Assembly (NCBI GenBank): GCA_027257055.1
Contig: JAPVLO010000622.1
Coordinates: 320,001-384,000, forward strand
Length of the DNA: 64,000 nucleotides
Source: Cephalopachus bancanus
Lineage: Eukaryota > Chordata > Mammalia > Primates > Tarsiidae
Reading direction: 5' to 3'
The notes below the pieces were generated by a model that searched no databases, was not told where the DNA came from, and saw only the letters and a program-made list of their open reading frames with translations. Positions 45,050 to 56,090 of this stretch are shown here, in pieces. The translations under genes and the position numbers were made by a program. Position 1 is the stretch's first letter. Each line of letters starts with the position of its first letter.

Positions 45050-45748
45050 CCCGCCGGGCCCACAGAGCGAGACCCCAGCTCTGCTAATAATAATAATAAT
45101 AATAATAGTAACAACAACAACAACAACAATAATAATAATGGCAATAATCCTACAGAAACGGGGAGGGCGTGAGGGCGACGGTCATTCCAGCGACTCGGGA
45201 GGCCGAGGGTTCGAGACCCGCCGGGCCCACAGCGCCGGACCCCAGCTCTGCAAATAATAATAATAATAATAATAATAATATTAGCGATAATAATAATAAT
45301 AGGAAAATTAGCCAGGCGTGAGGGTGAGATTCGTCCCAGCCACTTGGGAGGCCGAGGCGGGAGGCTCGCTCGAGGCCGGGGGTTCGAGACCCGCCCGGGC
45401 CACAGAGCCAGACCATGTCTCTCCAAATGATAATAATAATAATAACAACAACAACAATAATAATAAATAATAGAATGAGGCTGGGCAGGGTCCTTCCGGC
45501 TCCTGGGGAGACCGAGGCGAGAGGCTCGCTCGAGGCCGGGGGTTCGAGACCCGCCCGGGCCACATAGCCACATCCCGTCTCTCTAAATAATAATAATGAT
45601 AACAACAACAACAACAACAATAATAATAAATAATAGAATGAGGCTGGGCAGGGTCCTTCCGGCTCCTGGGGAGGCCGAGGCGGGAGGCTCGCTCGAGGCC
45701 GGGGGTTCGAGACCCGCCCGGGCCACAGAGCCAGACCCCGTCTCTCTA

Positions 45749-45783
<35 letters not shown>

Positions 45784-46110
45784 CAACAACAACAACAACA
45801 ATAATAATAATAAATAATAGAATGAGGCTGGGCAGGGTCCTTCCGGCTCCGGGGAGGCCGAGGCGGGAGGCTCGTCGAGGCCGGGGGTTCGAGACCCGCC
45901 CGGGCACAGAGCCAGACCCCGTCTCTCTAAATAATAATAATGATAACAACAACAACAACAACAATAATAATAAATAATAGAATGAAGCTGGGCAGGGTCC
46001 TTCCGGCTCTGGAGGCCGAGGCGGGAGGCTCGCTCGAGGCCGGGGGTTCGAGACCCGCCCGGGCCACAGAGCCAGACCCCGTCTCTCCAATAACAACAAC
46101 AACACCACCA
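45050..46110 (+). repeat. Tandem array of six sense SINE monomers, inverse of the 41395-42640 array
   Basis: Copies near 45150, 45310, 45475, 45645, 45830 and 45985: AATGAGGCTGGGCAGGGTCC TTCCGGCTCCTGGGGAGGCC GAGGCGGGAGGCTCGCTCGA GGCCGGGGGTTCGAGACCCG. They have AATAATAACAACAAC tails. Confidence 0.92.
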
Positions 46111-46600
46111 CCAATAATCATAACCCCATCCATAACCAGGCCTGTCCGTCATCCCAGACCCCACTCGGCCCTCACGTCCGCCCTCACCCCAGACCCCGCC
46201 CAGGGGAGACCCCAGTCTCGCCCCAGACCCCGCCCCGCCCCGACGCCCTTTCCCCCCTGCAGCCGGGCCCGCGTAGCAAGACCCCACCTCCCAAAACCCC
46301 CCCCGGGAAAGCAGATTCGCCAGAAAAGAGCAGCAGAGCGGAGGGCCAAGCCCCCAGACCCCGGAGCATCGAGGCCCGGCCGCGCGGGGCCAAGATGGCC
46401 GGCCTCTGGGGCGAGGGGCGAGGGCCGGGGGCGGGGGCGGGCCGGAAAGTCCCCTCCCGGCCGCCGAAGAGGAACCTGGGCGGGGTGGGCGCCACGCCCG
46501 GCTCGAGGGCGGCTTCCCTTTTTCTTTGGCCGTTGGACTTGGGATCTTGCGATCTGGGCCCGTCTGAGGGGCCGGGCACGATCACGGCTCACTCGGGCTG
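46111..46600. other. GC-rich single-copy block with a YY1-like CAAGATGGCC
   Basis: Non-repetitive, CpG-rich. CCAAGATGGCC at about 46390-46400 resembles a YY1 site. There is a SINE-3'-like word (CCCGCGTAGCAAGACCCC) at 46267. It could be an upstream promoter or noncoding exon, but nothing proves it. Confidence 0.3.
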
Positions 46601-47225
46601 ATGTTTTTATTATTATTATTATTGTTTATTCGTAGCCATGGGGGCTAATGTTTATATTATTATTATTGTTATTATTATTATTTATTTGTAGCCATGGGGG
46701 CTCTTGTTTATATTATTATTATTATTACTATTATTATTATTAATTTGTAGCCATGGGAGCTAATGTTTATATTATTATTATTGTTATTATTATTATTTAT
46801 TTGTAGCCATGGGGGCTATTGTTCTATATTATTATTATTAATTTGTAGCCATGGGGGCTATTATTTATATTATTATTATTTTTACTATTATTATTATTTA
46901 TTTGTAGCCATGGGGGCTAATGTTCATATTATTATTATTGTTATTATTATTATTAATTTGTAGCCATGGGGGCGAATGTTTATATTATTATTATTACCAT
47001 TATTATTATTAATTTGTAGCCATGGGGGCTATTGTTTATATTATTATTATTGCTATTATTATTATTTGTTTGTAGCCATGGGGGCTATTGTTTATATTAT
47101 TATTATTACTATTATTATTATTAATTTGTAGCCATGCGGGCTATTGTTTATATTATTATTATTATTCATTTGTAGCCATGGGGGCTCGTGTGTATATTAG
47201 TATTATTATTGTTATTATTAGCATC
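46601..47225 (-). repeat. Tandem TTTGTAGCCATGGGGGCTA/(TTA)n array, about 12 copies
   Basis: Unit of about 55-60 bp: TTTGTAGCCATGGGGGCTAT TGTTTATATTATTATTATTG. The last copy at 47225 runs into an intact antisense SINE (GTAGCCACGGGGTCTGGCTA), showing that the unit derives from a SINE 3' end. Confidence 0.9.
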
Positions 47226-47400
47226 GATTTGTAGCCACGGGGTCTGGCTATGGGGCCCAGGCTGGCCTCGAACTGCCGGCCCCGCGCAATCCCAACAACG
47301 TATCGGTTCTCCAAGACGCGGCCTGAGAACCTGGCCAGGAAAAAAGTTAGGAATAAAATCCAAAGAAAACTCCGAGCCTCGGGTCCGGCTGGGACCAGGT
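47226..47400 (-). repeat. Antisense SINE and short single-copy tail
   Basis: GTAGCCACGGGGTCTGGCTA TGGGGCCCAGGCTGGCCTCG AACTGCCGG at 47229-47280, then about 120 bases with no recognised repeat. Confidence 0.7.
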
Positions 47401-49870
47401 GACGCTTTCTCAGGACCAACAGGCCACAGACCCGCCAGGCGGCCACAGTGTCGCCATTTTGCCCCACCAGGCCTTGAAATCACCCGCCAGGCGGCCACAG
47501 GGTCTCCACTTTCCACGACAGAAATGTCGCCGGCCCGTCGGGGGGCGACCCTGGATCGACTTCCCGCGACAAAGTGCCACAGGCCGGCCAGGGGGCAATA
47601 ATGAATCGCCAGGTGGCAACAACGTGTTTACAGATGGCGACAATGTATCCATCCCCCACCCCAAAGTGTCCCACGCCGGTCGGGGGGCCACAATGTATCG
47701 CCAGGTGGCAACAATGTATCCATTTCCACGCTGAAATGTCACAGGCCGGTCGGAGGGCAACAATGTAGCGTCCGGTGGCAGCAATGTGTTTACAGATGGC
47801 AACAATGTATCCATTTCCCACACCAAGGTGTCCTCGGCCGGCCGGCCGGGGGGCAATAATGTATCATCAGGTGGCAACAATGAATCCATCCCCCACACTG
47901 AAGTGTCGCCGGCCGGCCTGGGGCAACAATGAATCGCCAGGTGGCAACAATGTATCCACCCCCCACACCAAAGTGGCCCAGGCCGGCCAGGGGGCCACAA
48001 TGTATCATCAGGCGGCAACAATGTGTCCATTTTCCCACACTGAATTGTCCCAGGCCGGTTGGGGGCAACAATGTATCGTCGGGTGGCGACAATGTGTTTC
48101 ACAGATGGCAACAATGTATCCATTCCCCACACTGACGTGTCGCCGGCCAGCCAGGGGGCCACAATGTATCGTCGGGGGGCAACAAGGTATCCATTTCCCA
48201 CACTGAAGTGTCCCCGGCCGGCCAGGGGGCAACAATGTATCGCGGGGTGGCAACAAAGTGTTTACAGATGGCAACAATGTACCCATCTCCCCACACCAAA
48301 GTGACCCTGGCCGGCCAGGGGGCCACAATGTATCATCAGGTGGCAACAACGTATCCATTTTTCCACACTGAGGTGTCACCGGCCGGCCAGGGGGCAACAA
48401 TGTATCGCCAGGTGGCAACAAATGTGTTTACAGATGGCAACAATGTATCCACCCCCCACACCAAAGTGACCCTGGCCGGCCAGGGGGCCACAATGTATCA
48501 TCAGGTGGCCACAATGTGTCCATTTTCCCACACTGAACTGTCCCAGGCCGGCCGGGGGCCAAATGTATCCTCGGGTGGCAACAATGTATCCATTTCCACG
48601 GTGTACAGGCGGCGGGAACAATGTAGTCGGGCAACAAGGTTATCCATTCCCCACTGAAGGTCCCGGCCGGCCAGGGGGCCACAATGTATCATCGGGGGGC
48701 AACAAGGTATCCATTCCCCACACTGAAGTGTCCCGCCAGGGCCACAATGTATCATCGGGGCAACAAATCCATTCCACACAGTGTCCCGGGGGCCACAATG
48801 TATCGCCGGGTGGCAACAAAGTGTTTACAGATGGCCACAATGTATCCACCCCCCACACCAAAGTGACCCAGGCCGGCCAGGGGGCCACAATGTATCATCA
48901 GGTGGCCACAATGTATCCATTTTCCACACCAAGGTGTCCTCGGCCGGCCGGAGGGGCCACAATGTATCGTCAGGTGGCAACAATGTATCCATTTTCCACC
49001 CACAATTGTCCCAGGCCGGCCAGGGGGCAACAATGAATCATCAGGTGGCAACAAATGTGTTTACAGATGGCAACAATGTATCCATTCTCCCACACCAATG
49101 TCCCAGGCCGGCCGGGGGGCCACAATGTATCATCCAGGTGGCAACAATGTATCCATCCCCCACACGCAAGTGTCCCGGCCGGCCAGGGGGCCACAATGTA
49201 TCGCAGGTGGCAACAATGTATCCATTCCCCACACGAAGTGTCCCGGCCGGCCAGGGGGCACAATGTATCGCCGGGTGGCAACAATTTTTAATCCATTTTT
49301 TCCATGATGAAGTGTCACAGGCCGGCCAGGGGCCACAATGTATCCTCGGGTGGCAACAATGTGTTTACAGATGGCAACAATGTATCCACCCCCCACAGCA
49401 AAGTGTCCCCGGCCGGCCAGGGGGCCACAATGTATCGTCGGGTGGCAACAATGTATCCATTTTCCCCCACTGAATTGTCCCAGGCCGGCCAGGGGGCAAC
49501 AATGTATCGTCCGGTGGCAACAATGTATTGTCAGGTGGCAACAATGTATCCACCCCCCACAGCCAACTGTCCCTGGCCCGGCCGGGGGGCCACAATGCAT
49601 CATCAGGTGGCAACAATGTATCCATTTTCCCCCACTGAAGTGTCCCCGGCCGGCCGGGGGCAACAATGAATCTCCAGGTGGCAACAATGTATCCATTTTT
49701 CCACACCGAAGTGTCCCCGGCCGGCCGGGGCAACAATGTATCATCAGGTGGCAACAATGTATCCATTTTTCCACCCCGAAGTGTCCCCGGCCGGCCGGGG
49801 GGCAACAATGAATCGCCAGGTGGCAACAATGTATCCATTTCCCCCCCCCGAAGTGTCCCCGGCCGGCCGG
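47401..49870 (+). repeat. Minisatellite GGCCGGCCAGGGGGCAACAATGTATC type, about 35 units
   Basis: Unit of about 60-100 bp: AGTGTCCCCGGCCGGCCAGG GGGCAACAATGTATCGCCAG GTGGCAACAATGTATCCATT TTCCCACACTGA. An optional insert GTGTTTACAGATGGCAAC is present in some units. AACAATG occurs about twice per unit. Units are shortened in 48600-48800. Confidence 0.93.
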
Positions 49871-50300
49871 GGGGCCACAACGCATCCGTCCCCGACGCCG
49901 CGCCCGCTCCGCCCCGACGACACGCAACAACAACCAAAACAGTAACAGTAATGAAAACCGGAACCAGAGTCCAAACCCGCAAAACCCCCCCAATACAAAA
50001 AGAAACAGTCCCAGGAAAAGCCGGAACCAGAAGGCCCCAAACCCTCCGCCGGTCGCAGCGGGCGCCGCCGGCCGGGATTGCGCCAGGAGGAAGCGCCCCG
50101 CGGGGGGATGGGCCGGGGAGGACGAGGCCCGGCCCGGGGGGGGGGGCCCGTGGGACACTCCGGGGAGACGCCGGAGCCGCCGGGAACGGACCCGGGAAAA
50201 GCGCCGCGAACCCCGGGGAGCCCCAGGCGCGGGGGTAAGCGGGTCTCTTGGAATTTTTTTTTTTAAAATTGGGGTTTTTGGGGGCGGCCGAGTCACCCGG
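49871..50300 (+). other. GC-rich single-copy block, possible 5' noncoding exon or promoter of CSF2RA
   Basis: Non-repetitive CpG-rich sequence. A strong donor-like CGCGGGG|GTAAGC occurs at 50234/50235. CSF2RA in human has noncoding 5' exons upstream of the coding start, so this could be one. No sequence homology is claimed, and an A-rich CAACAACAACC stretch lies at 49923-49955. Confidence 0.25.
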
Positions 50301-50394
50301 GAATGTTTATTTTTTGGAAAAAAAAGGGAAATCTCCGTCTTTCGGGCTCAAACGGGCCCGAAATGGGATTTCCAAGAGCCGGCCGGGCCGGGCG
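50301..50394. other. Spacer, nothing recognised
   Basis: A TTTTTTGGAAAAAAAAGGGAAA stretch (written with its runs shortened) and GC-rich sequence. No gene. Confidence 0.4.
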
Positions 50395-50930
50395 GGACAG
50401 GCCGGGGGGGGGCGGGGTTGAGACCCGCCGGGCCCACACAGCCAGACCCCAGCTTGAGAAATATCCAAAGCCCAACCGGGTGGGGTCTCGGCCGCCTGGA
50501 GTCCCAGCCAAGGGGGAGGTGGAGGCGGGAAGAGGGTTTGGGGCCGGGAGTTCGAGACCCGCCGGGCCCACACAGCCAGACCCCAGCTTGAGAAATATCC
50601 AAAGCCCAACTGGGTGGGGTCTCAGCCGCCTGGAGTCTCAGCAAAGGGGGAGGTGGAGGCGGGAAGAGGGTTTGGGGCTGGGAGTTCGAGACCCGCCGGG
50701 CCCACACAGCCAGACCCCAGCTGGAGAAATGTGAAAAGCTGGGCTGGGTGGGGTCTCGGCCGCCTGGAGTCGCAGCAAAGGGGGAAGTGGAGGCGGGAAG
50801 AGGGTTTGGGGCCGGGAGTTCGAGACCCGCCGGGGCCGCAGAGCCCGACCCTGTCTCTACAAAAATTTTTAAAAAATCAGCCAGGCGCGGTGGCCACCCT
50901 CCAGTCTGGCCCACACAGTGAGACCCCAAA
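50395..50930 (+). repeat. Tandem array of sense SINEs, about 3.5 copies, period about 125-130 bp
   Basis: CCGGGCCCACACAGCCAGAC CCCAGCTTGAGAAATATCCA AAGCCCAAC ... GGTGGGGTCTCGGCCGCCTG GAGTC ... GAGGTGGAGGCGGGAAGAGG. Copies near 50425, 50555 and 50690, with a variant at 50820. Confidence 0.9.
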
Positions 50931-51174
50931 TTTGCATGTTGTTATTATTATTATTGCTATTGTTGTTGTTATTTTATTTTATTTTTTTTTGGTGCCGGGT
51001 CGATCCCGTCTTGACACCCAGCGTGAAAACCAAAATCTCTCCCGGGGCTTGTGCGTTTCTGAGGGTTTTTGGCCCCAAAACACGCGTCATTTCCCGGGAG
51101 TCGGGGTGAGCGTCCGCCTCCGCCTTCGAGCCGCGACGGCGACCCGAACAAAAACAACCGTGATAGTAAAGCAA

Positions 51175-51175
<1 letters not shown>
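50931..51175. other. TTA microsatellite and single-copy spacer
   Basis: A (TTA/TTG)n run at 50940-50975, then non-repetitive sequence to 51175. No exon recognised. Confidence 0.45.
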
Positions 51176-51217
<42 letters not shown>

Positions 51218-52215
51218 GAGCCATCATCATAAAAACAACAACAATCACCGCGAAAACGAACCAAAAGCGATAATAGTAATAAAAACAACAATAATAATGA
51301 AAGCAATAATAATAATACTAGCCATAGCCAGACCCCAGCTCTACAGATAATCATAATAGTAACAATAATAATAACAATAGCAATAATAATAATATGTAAA
51401 ATAATAATAATAATAATAAGAGCCATGATCATAAAAACAACAACAATCACCGCGAAAACGAAACAAAAGCGATAATAGTAACAAAAACAACAATAATAAT
51501 GAAAGCAATAATAATAATACTAGCCATAATCGCAAAAACAACAACAATCACCGCAGACACAAAACAAAAGCGATCATAGTAATAAAATCAATCATGATAA
51601 TGAAAGTAATAATAATACAAGCCATAGCCCTAATCACGAAAACAACAACAATCACCGTGAAAACAAAATAAAAAAGGTAATGGTCATAAAAACAACAATA
51701 ATGCAAGCAATAATAATAATCAGAGCAATCATAAGAGAAACAACAATAAAAACGGCCGTAAGAACGATAATAATAGTCAGAACCGTCAAAGCCCTAATAA
51801 TAAAAATAAGCACAGCCAAAACGATAATAGTAAAAACAATAGCAAGAACGATAAAAATGAGAACCGTGAAAACAATATGGACGGTAAAACCGCAAAAATA
51901 ACAATAATAAAAATAATAAACAACCACGACGGCAAAAACAGGAATAATCGTAAAAGCCGTCACCGCGAGAAAATCAAGCCCGAGAAGAACAATAATAGTA
52001 CAAAACCATAGCCAGAGTCAAGACGAGATTAATAACAATAGCCAGAGTCAAGACAATAATAACAAAGGCAACGGCAATAATGGTAATAAACAACAACGAT
52101 GGCAAAACAGGAATAATAATAAAAGGCCTCACGATGACAAAATCAACCACGACCAGAACAATAATAGTAAAAATCAATCGCCAGAGTCAAGGCGACAGAG
52201 TCAAGCCGGGCGGGG
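51176..52215 (+). repeat. Degenerate AAT/AAC/GAT trinucleotide array with about 100-bp period
   Basis: AAAACAACAACAATCACCGC recurs near 51233, 51434, 51535 and 51638, with AGCGATAATAGTAATAAAAA and TACTAGCCAT between. From 51700 only degenerate triplets remain (AACGATAATAGTAAAAACAA). Confidence 0.85.
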
Positions 52216-52339
52216 GGCGGCCGGGAAAGACCCCCGGGAGGGGCGCGACTTTTCCCCTGGTCCTGAGGCCGGGAGTTCGAGACCCGCCGGGGCAGCATAG
52301 CCGGATCCCACCTCAATAATTAACAATAATGACAATAAC

Positions 52340-52371
<32 letters not shown>

Positions 52372-52690
52372 TGGGCCCGGGGTGGGGGCGGGCACCCGTC
52401 ATCCCGCCATTTTGGGAGGCCGAGGCCAGAGGGTCGCTGGAAGCCGGGAGTTCGAGACCCGCCGGGGCAGCATAGCCGGATCCCACCTCAATAATAATAA
52501 CAATAACAAATAATAATAATAATAATAAATACAAATGGGCCCGGGGTGGGGGCGGACACCCGTCATCCCGCCATTTTGGGAGGCCGAGGTGGGGGTATTG
52601 CTTGAGGCCGAGAGTTCGAGGCCCGCCGGGGCAGCATAGCAAGATCCCGCCTCAATAATAATAATGATAATAACAACGACGACGACGACA
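52216..52690 (+). repeat. Three tandem sense SINEs, period about 165-175 bp
   Basis: GCCGGGAGTTCGAGACCCGC CGGGGCAGCATAGCCGGATC CCACCTCAATAATAA at about 52268, 52443 and 52608, each with an ATGGGCCCGGGGTGGGGGCG 5' end for the next copy. Confidence 0.92.
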
Positions 52691-53035
52691 ACCACAATAA
52701 TAAAGAAAATTTGGGTCCCGGGGTGGTGCCCGGGGGACAAACCGATCCCGCCAAAAAAAATTTTAATGATGACCGAGTGTGGGGAATATTTGCTTGAGTT
52801 CAGAGAGTTCGAGACCCGCCCGGGCCCCAGAGCAAGATCCCGCACAAAATAATAAATAATAAAAACAATAATAATAATGGAAAATTTGCCGAGTCCAGGG
52901 TTCGAGACCTGCCCGGGCCACAGAACCAGACCCCAGCACAAAAAAATAATAATAATAATAATAATGATAATGAAAATTTGCCCGAGTTCAGGAGTTCGAG
53001 ACCCGCCCGGGCCACAGAGCCAGACCCCAGCACAA

Positions 53036-53067
<32 letters not shown>

Positions 53068-53214
53068 AAATTTGCCCGAGTCCACGGGTTCGAGACCCGC
53101 CCGGGTCACAGAGCCAGACCCCAAAACAAAATAATAACAATAATAATAAGGAAAATCTTGACCGAGTTCAGGGTTCGAGACCCGCCTGGGCCACAGAGCC
53201 AGACCCCAGCACAA

Positions 53215-53258
<44 letters not shown>

Positions 53259-53403
53259 AAAACTGCCCGAGTCCAGGGGTTCGAGACCCGCCCGGCCACA
53301 GAGCCAGACCCCACACAAAATAATAACAATAATAATAAGGAAACCTTGACCGAGTCCAGGGGTTTGAGACCCGCCTGGGCCACAGAGCGAGACCCCAGCA
53401 CAA

Positions 53404-53444
<41 letters not shown>

Positions 53445-53800
53445 AAAGTTGCCCAAGACCAGGGGTTCGAGACCCGCCCGGGCCACAGAGCGAGACCCCA
53501 GCACAAAATAATAATAATAATAATAATAATAAGGAAACCTTGACCGAGTTCAGGAGTTCGAGACCCGCCCGGGCCACAGAGCCAGACCCCAACACAAAAT
53601 AATAACAACAATAATAAGGAAACCTTGACCGAGTCCAGGGGTTCGAGACCAGCCTGGCCCACAGAGCAAGACCCTCAACACAAAATAATACTACTACTAC
53701 TACTGCTAATAATAATAATGTAAAATTGCCCGAGCCCAGGGTTTCAAGACCAGCCCGGGCCACATAGCAAGACCCCATCTTGTTTTTTTATTTTTGGTCC
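52691..53800 (+). repeat. Tandem SINE 3'-end array, about 11 copies, period about 85-105 bp
   Basis: Unit GAAAATTTGCCCGAGTCCAG GGGTTCGAGACCCGCCCGGG CCACAGAGCCAGACCCCAGC ACAAAATAATAATAAT. From about 52800 to 53800 the copies lack the SINE 5' half. Confidence 0.92.
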
Positions 53801-54060
53801 CTTCAGGGTCTCACGGGGCTAATTTTTTAAATGTTCTGTGGCGACGGGGTCTGGCTCTGTGGCCCAGGCTGGGATAATTTTCATATATATATATTTTTCG
53901 CCCAGATGGGGTCTTGCTATGTGGGCCCGGCGGGTCTGGAACCCCCGGCCTCCCGCGATCCTCCCGCCTCGGCCTCCCAAAACGGGGGGATGTCAGGGCC
54001 GGAAGTTCGAGACCAGCCTGGGCCACAGAGCAAGACCCCATCTCGACTAATAATAATAAT
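53801..54060. repeat. Antisense SINE followed by a sense SINE 3' end
   Basis: Antisense at about 53835-53980 (GACGGGGTCTGGCTCTGTGG, GATGGGGTCTTGCTATGTGG), then sense GTTCGAGACCAGCCTGGGCC ACAGAGCAAGACCCC at about 54005-54040. This is a close head-to-head pair. Confidence 0.8.
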
Positions 54061-54660
54061 AATAATAATAATAGTAATAATCAGCCACGGGTTCGAGACC
54101 CGCCCGGGTCACTTGGTGAGACCCCCCCCAACTCAAAAAGAAAAAGAAAAAAAAAATCAGGGAATCTGGGTGACCCTCCTGACCTGATGCGATGTCCCTG
54201 CCCCCCAGGCGGGCCCACAGAGTGAGACCCCACCTCAAAAAAAAAAAGAAAAAATCAGGGAATCTGTGCCCTCCAGCCGGGCCCAGACAGTGAGACCCCG
54301 ACTCAAAAAAAAAGAAAAAAAAATCAGGGAATCCGGGAGACCCTCGTGACTTGGTGCCATGTCCCTGTCCTCCAGGCGGGCCCACACAGCGAGACCCCAA
54401 CTCAAAAAAAAAAAAGAAAAAAATCAGGGAATCCCTGCCCTCCAGCCGGGCCCAGACAGTGAGACCCCAACTCAAAAAAAAAAAAAAAAAAGAAAAATCA
54501 GGGAATCCCTGCCCTCCAGCCGGGCCCACACAGTGAGACCCCGACTCAAAAAGAAAAAGAAAAAAAAAATCAGGAAATCCGGGTGAACTTCGTGACTGGA
54601 TGCCATGTCCCCGCCCTCCCGCCGGGCCCACGCAGCGAGACCCCAACTCAGAAAAAAAAC
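54061..54660 (+). repeat. Tandem SINE 3'-end array with poly-A linkers, about seven copies
   Basis: Unit CCAGGCGGGCCCACACAGTG AGACCCCAACTCAAAAAAAA AAGAAAAAAATCAGGGAATC, about 65-130 bp. Confidence 0.9.
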
Positions 54661-55089
54661 CTCGGTGTGGGTTTTGCCCCGTCATGACGAGAAACAGGAA
54701 GCGAAAGGAGGAACCGGCCACGGCCCCGGGGAGGCGAGGCCCGGAGGAACCGAGAACCCCGAGTCCAAAACAAGCAGGGACTTTTTTTTTTTTTTTTTTA
54801 AAAGACAGTCTTTTAAAAGACGGTTTTTTTTAAAAGGCGGTTTTTTAAAAGACGCGTTTTGGGAGGCGGGAGGATCGCTGGTGGCCGGGAGGTCGCGACC
54901 AGACTGGCCCACCTAGCAAGATCCCGTCTCTAAAAAATAAAAATAAAAAACTAGTGGGGTGTTTTGCATTTTTGGTCAAGGTGGGGTCTGGCTATGTTGC
55001 CCGGGCTGGCCTCGAACTGTGGGTTTCAAGCCATCATCCCGCCTTGGCCGCCCCAAGCGCTGGGAGGACCGGCAGGAACCACTAAATCT
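54661..55089. other. Mixed spacer: GC-rich part, TTTTAAAAGAC repeat, SINE fragments
   Basis: Positions 54661-54780 are single copy. At 54781-54860 a poly-T is followed by TTTTAAAAGACGGTTTTTT repeats. A sense SINE piece lies at about 54858-54945 and an antisense SINE at about 54978-55070. No gene. Confidence 0.6.
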
Positions 55090-55955
55090 GACGCATGATT
55101 TTATTCTATTTTATTTTATTTGGGTTTGTTTTGTTATTTTGTGGAAACGGGGTCTTGCCAGGTGGCCCAGGCGGGCCTCGAACTCCCAGCCACTAAGTCC
55201 GGCCAATTATTTTATTCTACTTTGCTTTAGTTTACTATATTTTATTTTATTTTACTTTACTTTATTTTGTTTTATTTTACTTTTATTTTATTTTACTTAT
55301 TTTATTTATTTTACTTTACTTTACTTTATTTTATTTTACTTTGCTTTATTTTATTTTATTTTACTTTATTTTGTTTTATTTTATTTTATTTTACTTTATT
55401 TTATTTTATTTTACTTAATTTAATTTAATTTTATTTTACTTCATTTTATGTTATTTTATTTTACTTTACTTTGCTTTATTTTATTTTACTTTATTTTATT
55501 TTACTTTATTTTATTTTATTTTACTTTATTTTATTTTATTTAACTTCATTTTATTTTATTTTACTTCATTTTATTTTATTTTATTTTATTTTACTTTGCT
55601 TTATTTTATTTTACTTTATTTGATTTTATTTTACTTTATTTTATTTTATTTTATTTTGCTTTATTTTATTTTGCTTTATTTTATTTTATTTTACTTTATT
55701 TTATTTTATTTTACTTTATTTTATTTTACTTTATTTTATTTTACTTCATTTTACTTTATTTTATTTTATTTTATTTTATTTCATTTTATTTTATTTTACT
55801 TCATTTTATTTTATTTTATTTTATTTTACTTTACTTTGCTTTATTTTATTTTACGTTATTTTATTTTACTTTATTTTATTTTATTTTACTTTATTTGATT
55901 TTACTTCATTTTATTTTACTTTATTTTATTTTATTTTACTTCATTTTTTTTATTG
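55090..55955 (+). repeat. (TTTTA)n/(TTTAC)n pentanucleotide array
   Basis: About 800 bp of TTTTATTTTATTTTACTTTA. An antisense SINE fragment interrupts it at about 55140-55200 (ACGGGGTCTTGCCAGGTGGC). Open frames here are artefacts. Confidence 0.93.
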
Positions 55956-56090
55956 CATTAGAGACAGAGTTTGGCTACGTGGCCCAGGCGGGTCTCGAAC
56001 TCGCGGCCTCCATGGATCCTCCCGCCTCGGCCTCCCAAAGCTCGGGGACCCCACCGGCAGGAGTCGCCACGCCCGGCCCAAGGCTTTATT
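55956..56090 (-). repeat. Antisense Alu-type monomer
   Basis: GAGACAGAGTTTGGCTACGT GGCCCAGGCGGGTCTCGAAC ... GCCTCGGCCTCCCAAAG ... GCCACGCCCGGCCCA. A well-preserved monomer including the 5' GGCCGGGCGTGGC end. Confidence 0.85.

Noticed and set aside
46763..46963. Short frame starting in the TAGCCATGGGGGCTA array
   Set aside because: The ATG is part of the tandem unit and the frame codes only for L, I and Y runs from (TTA)n.
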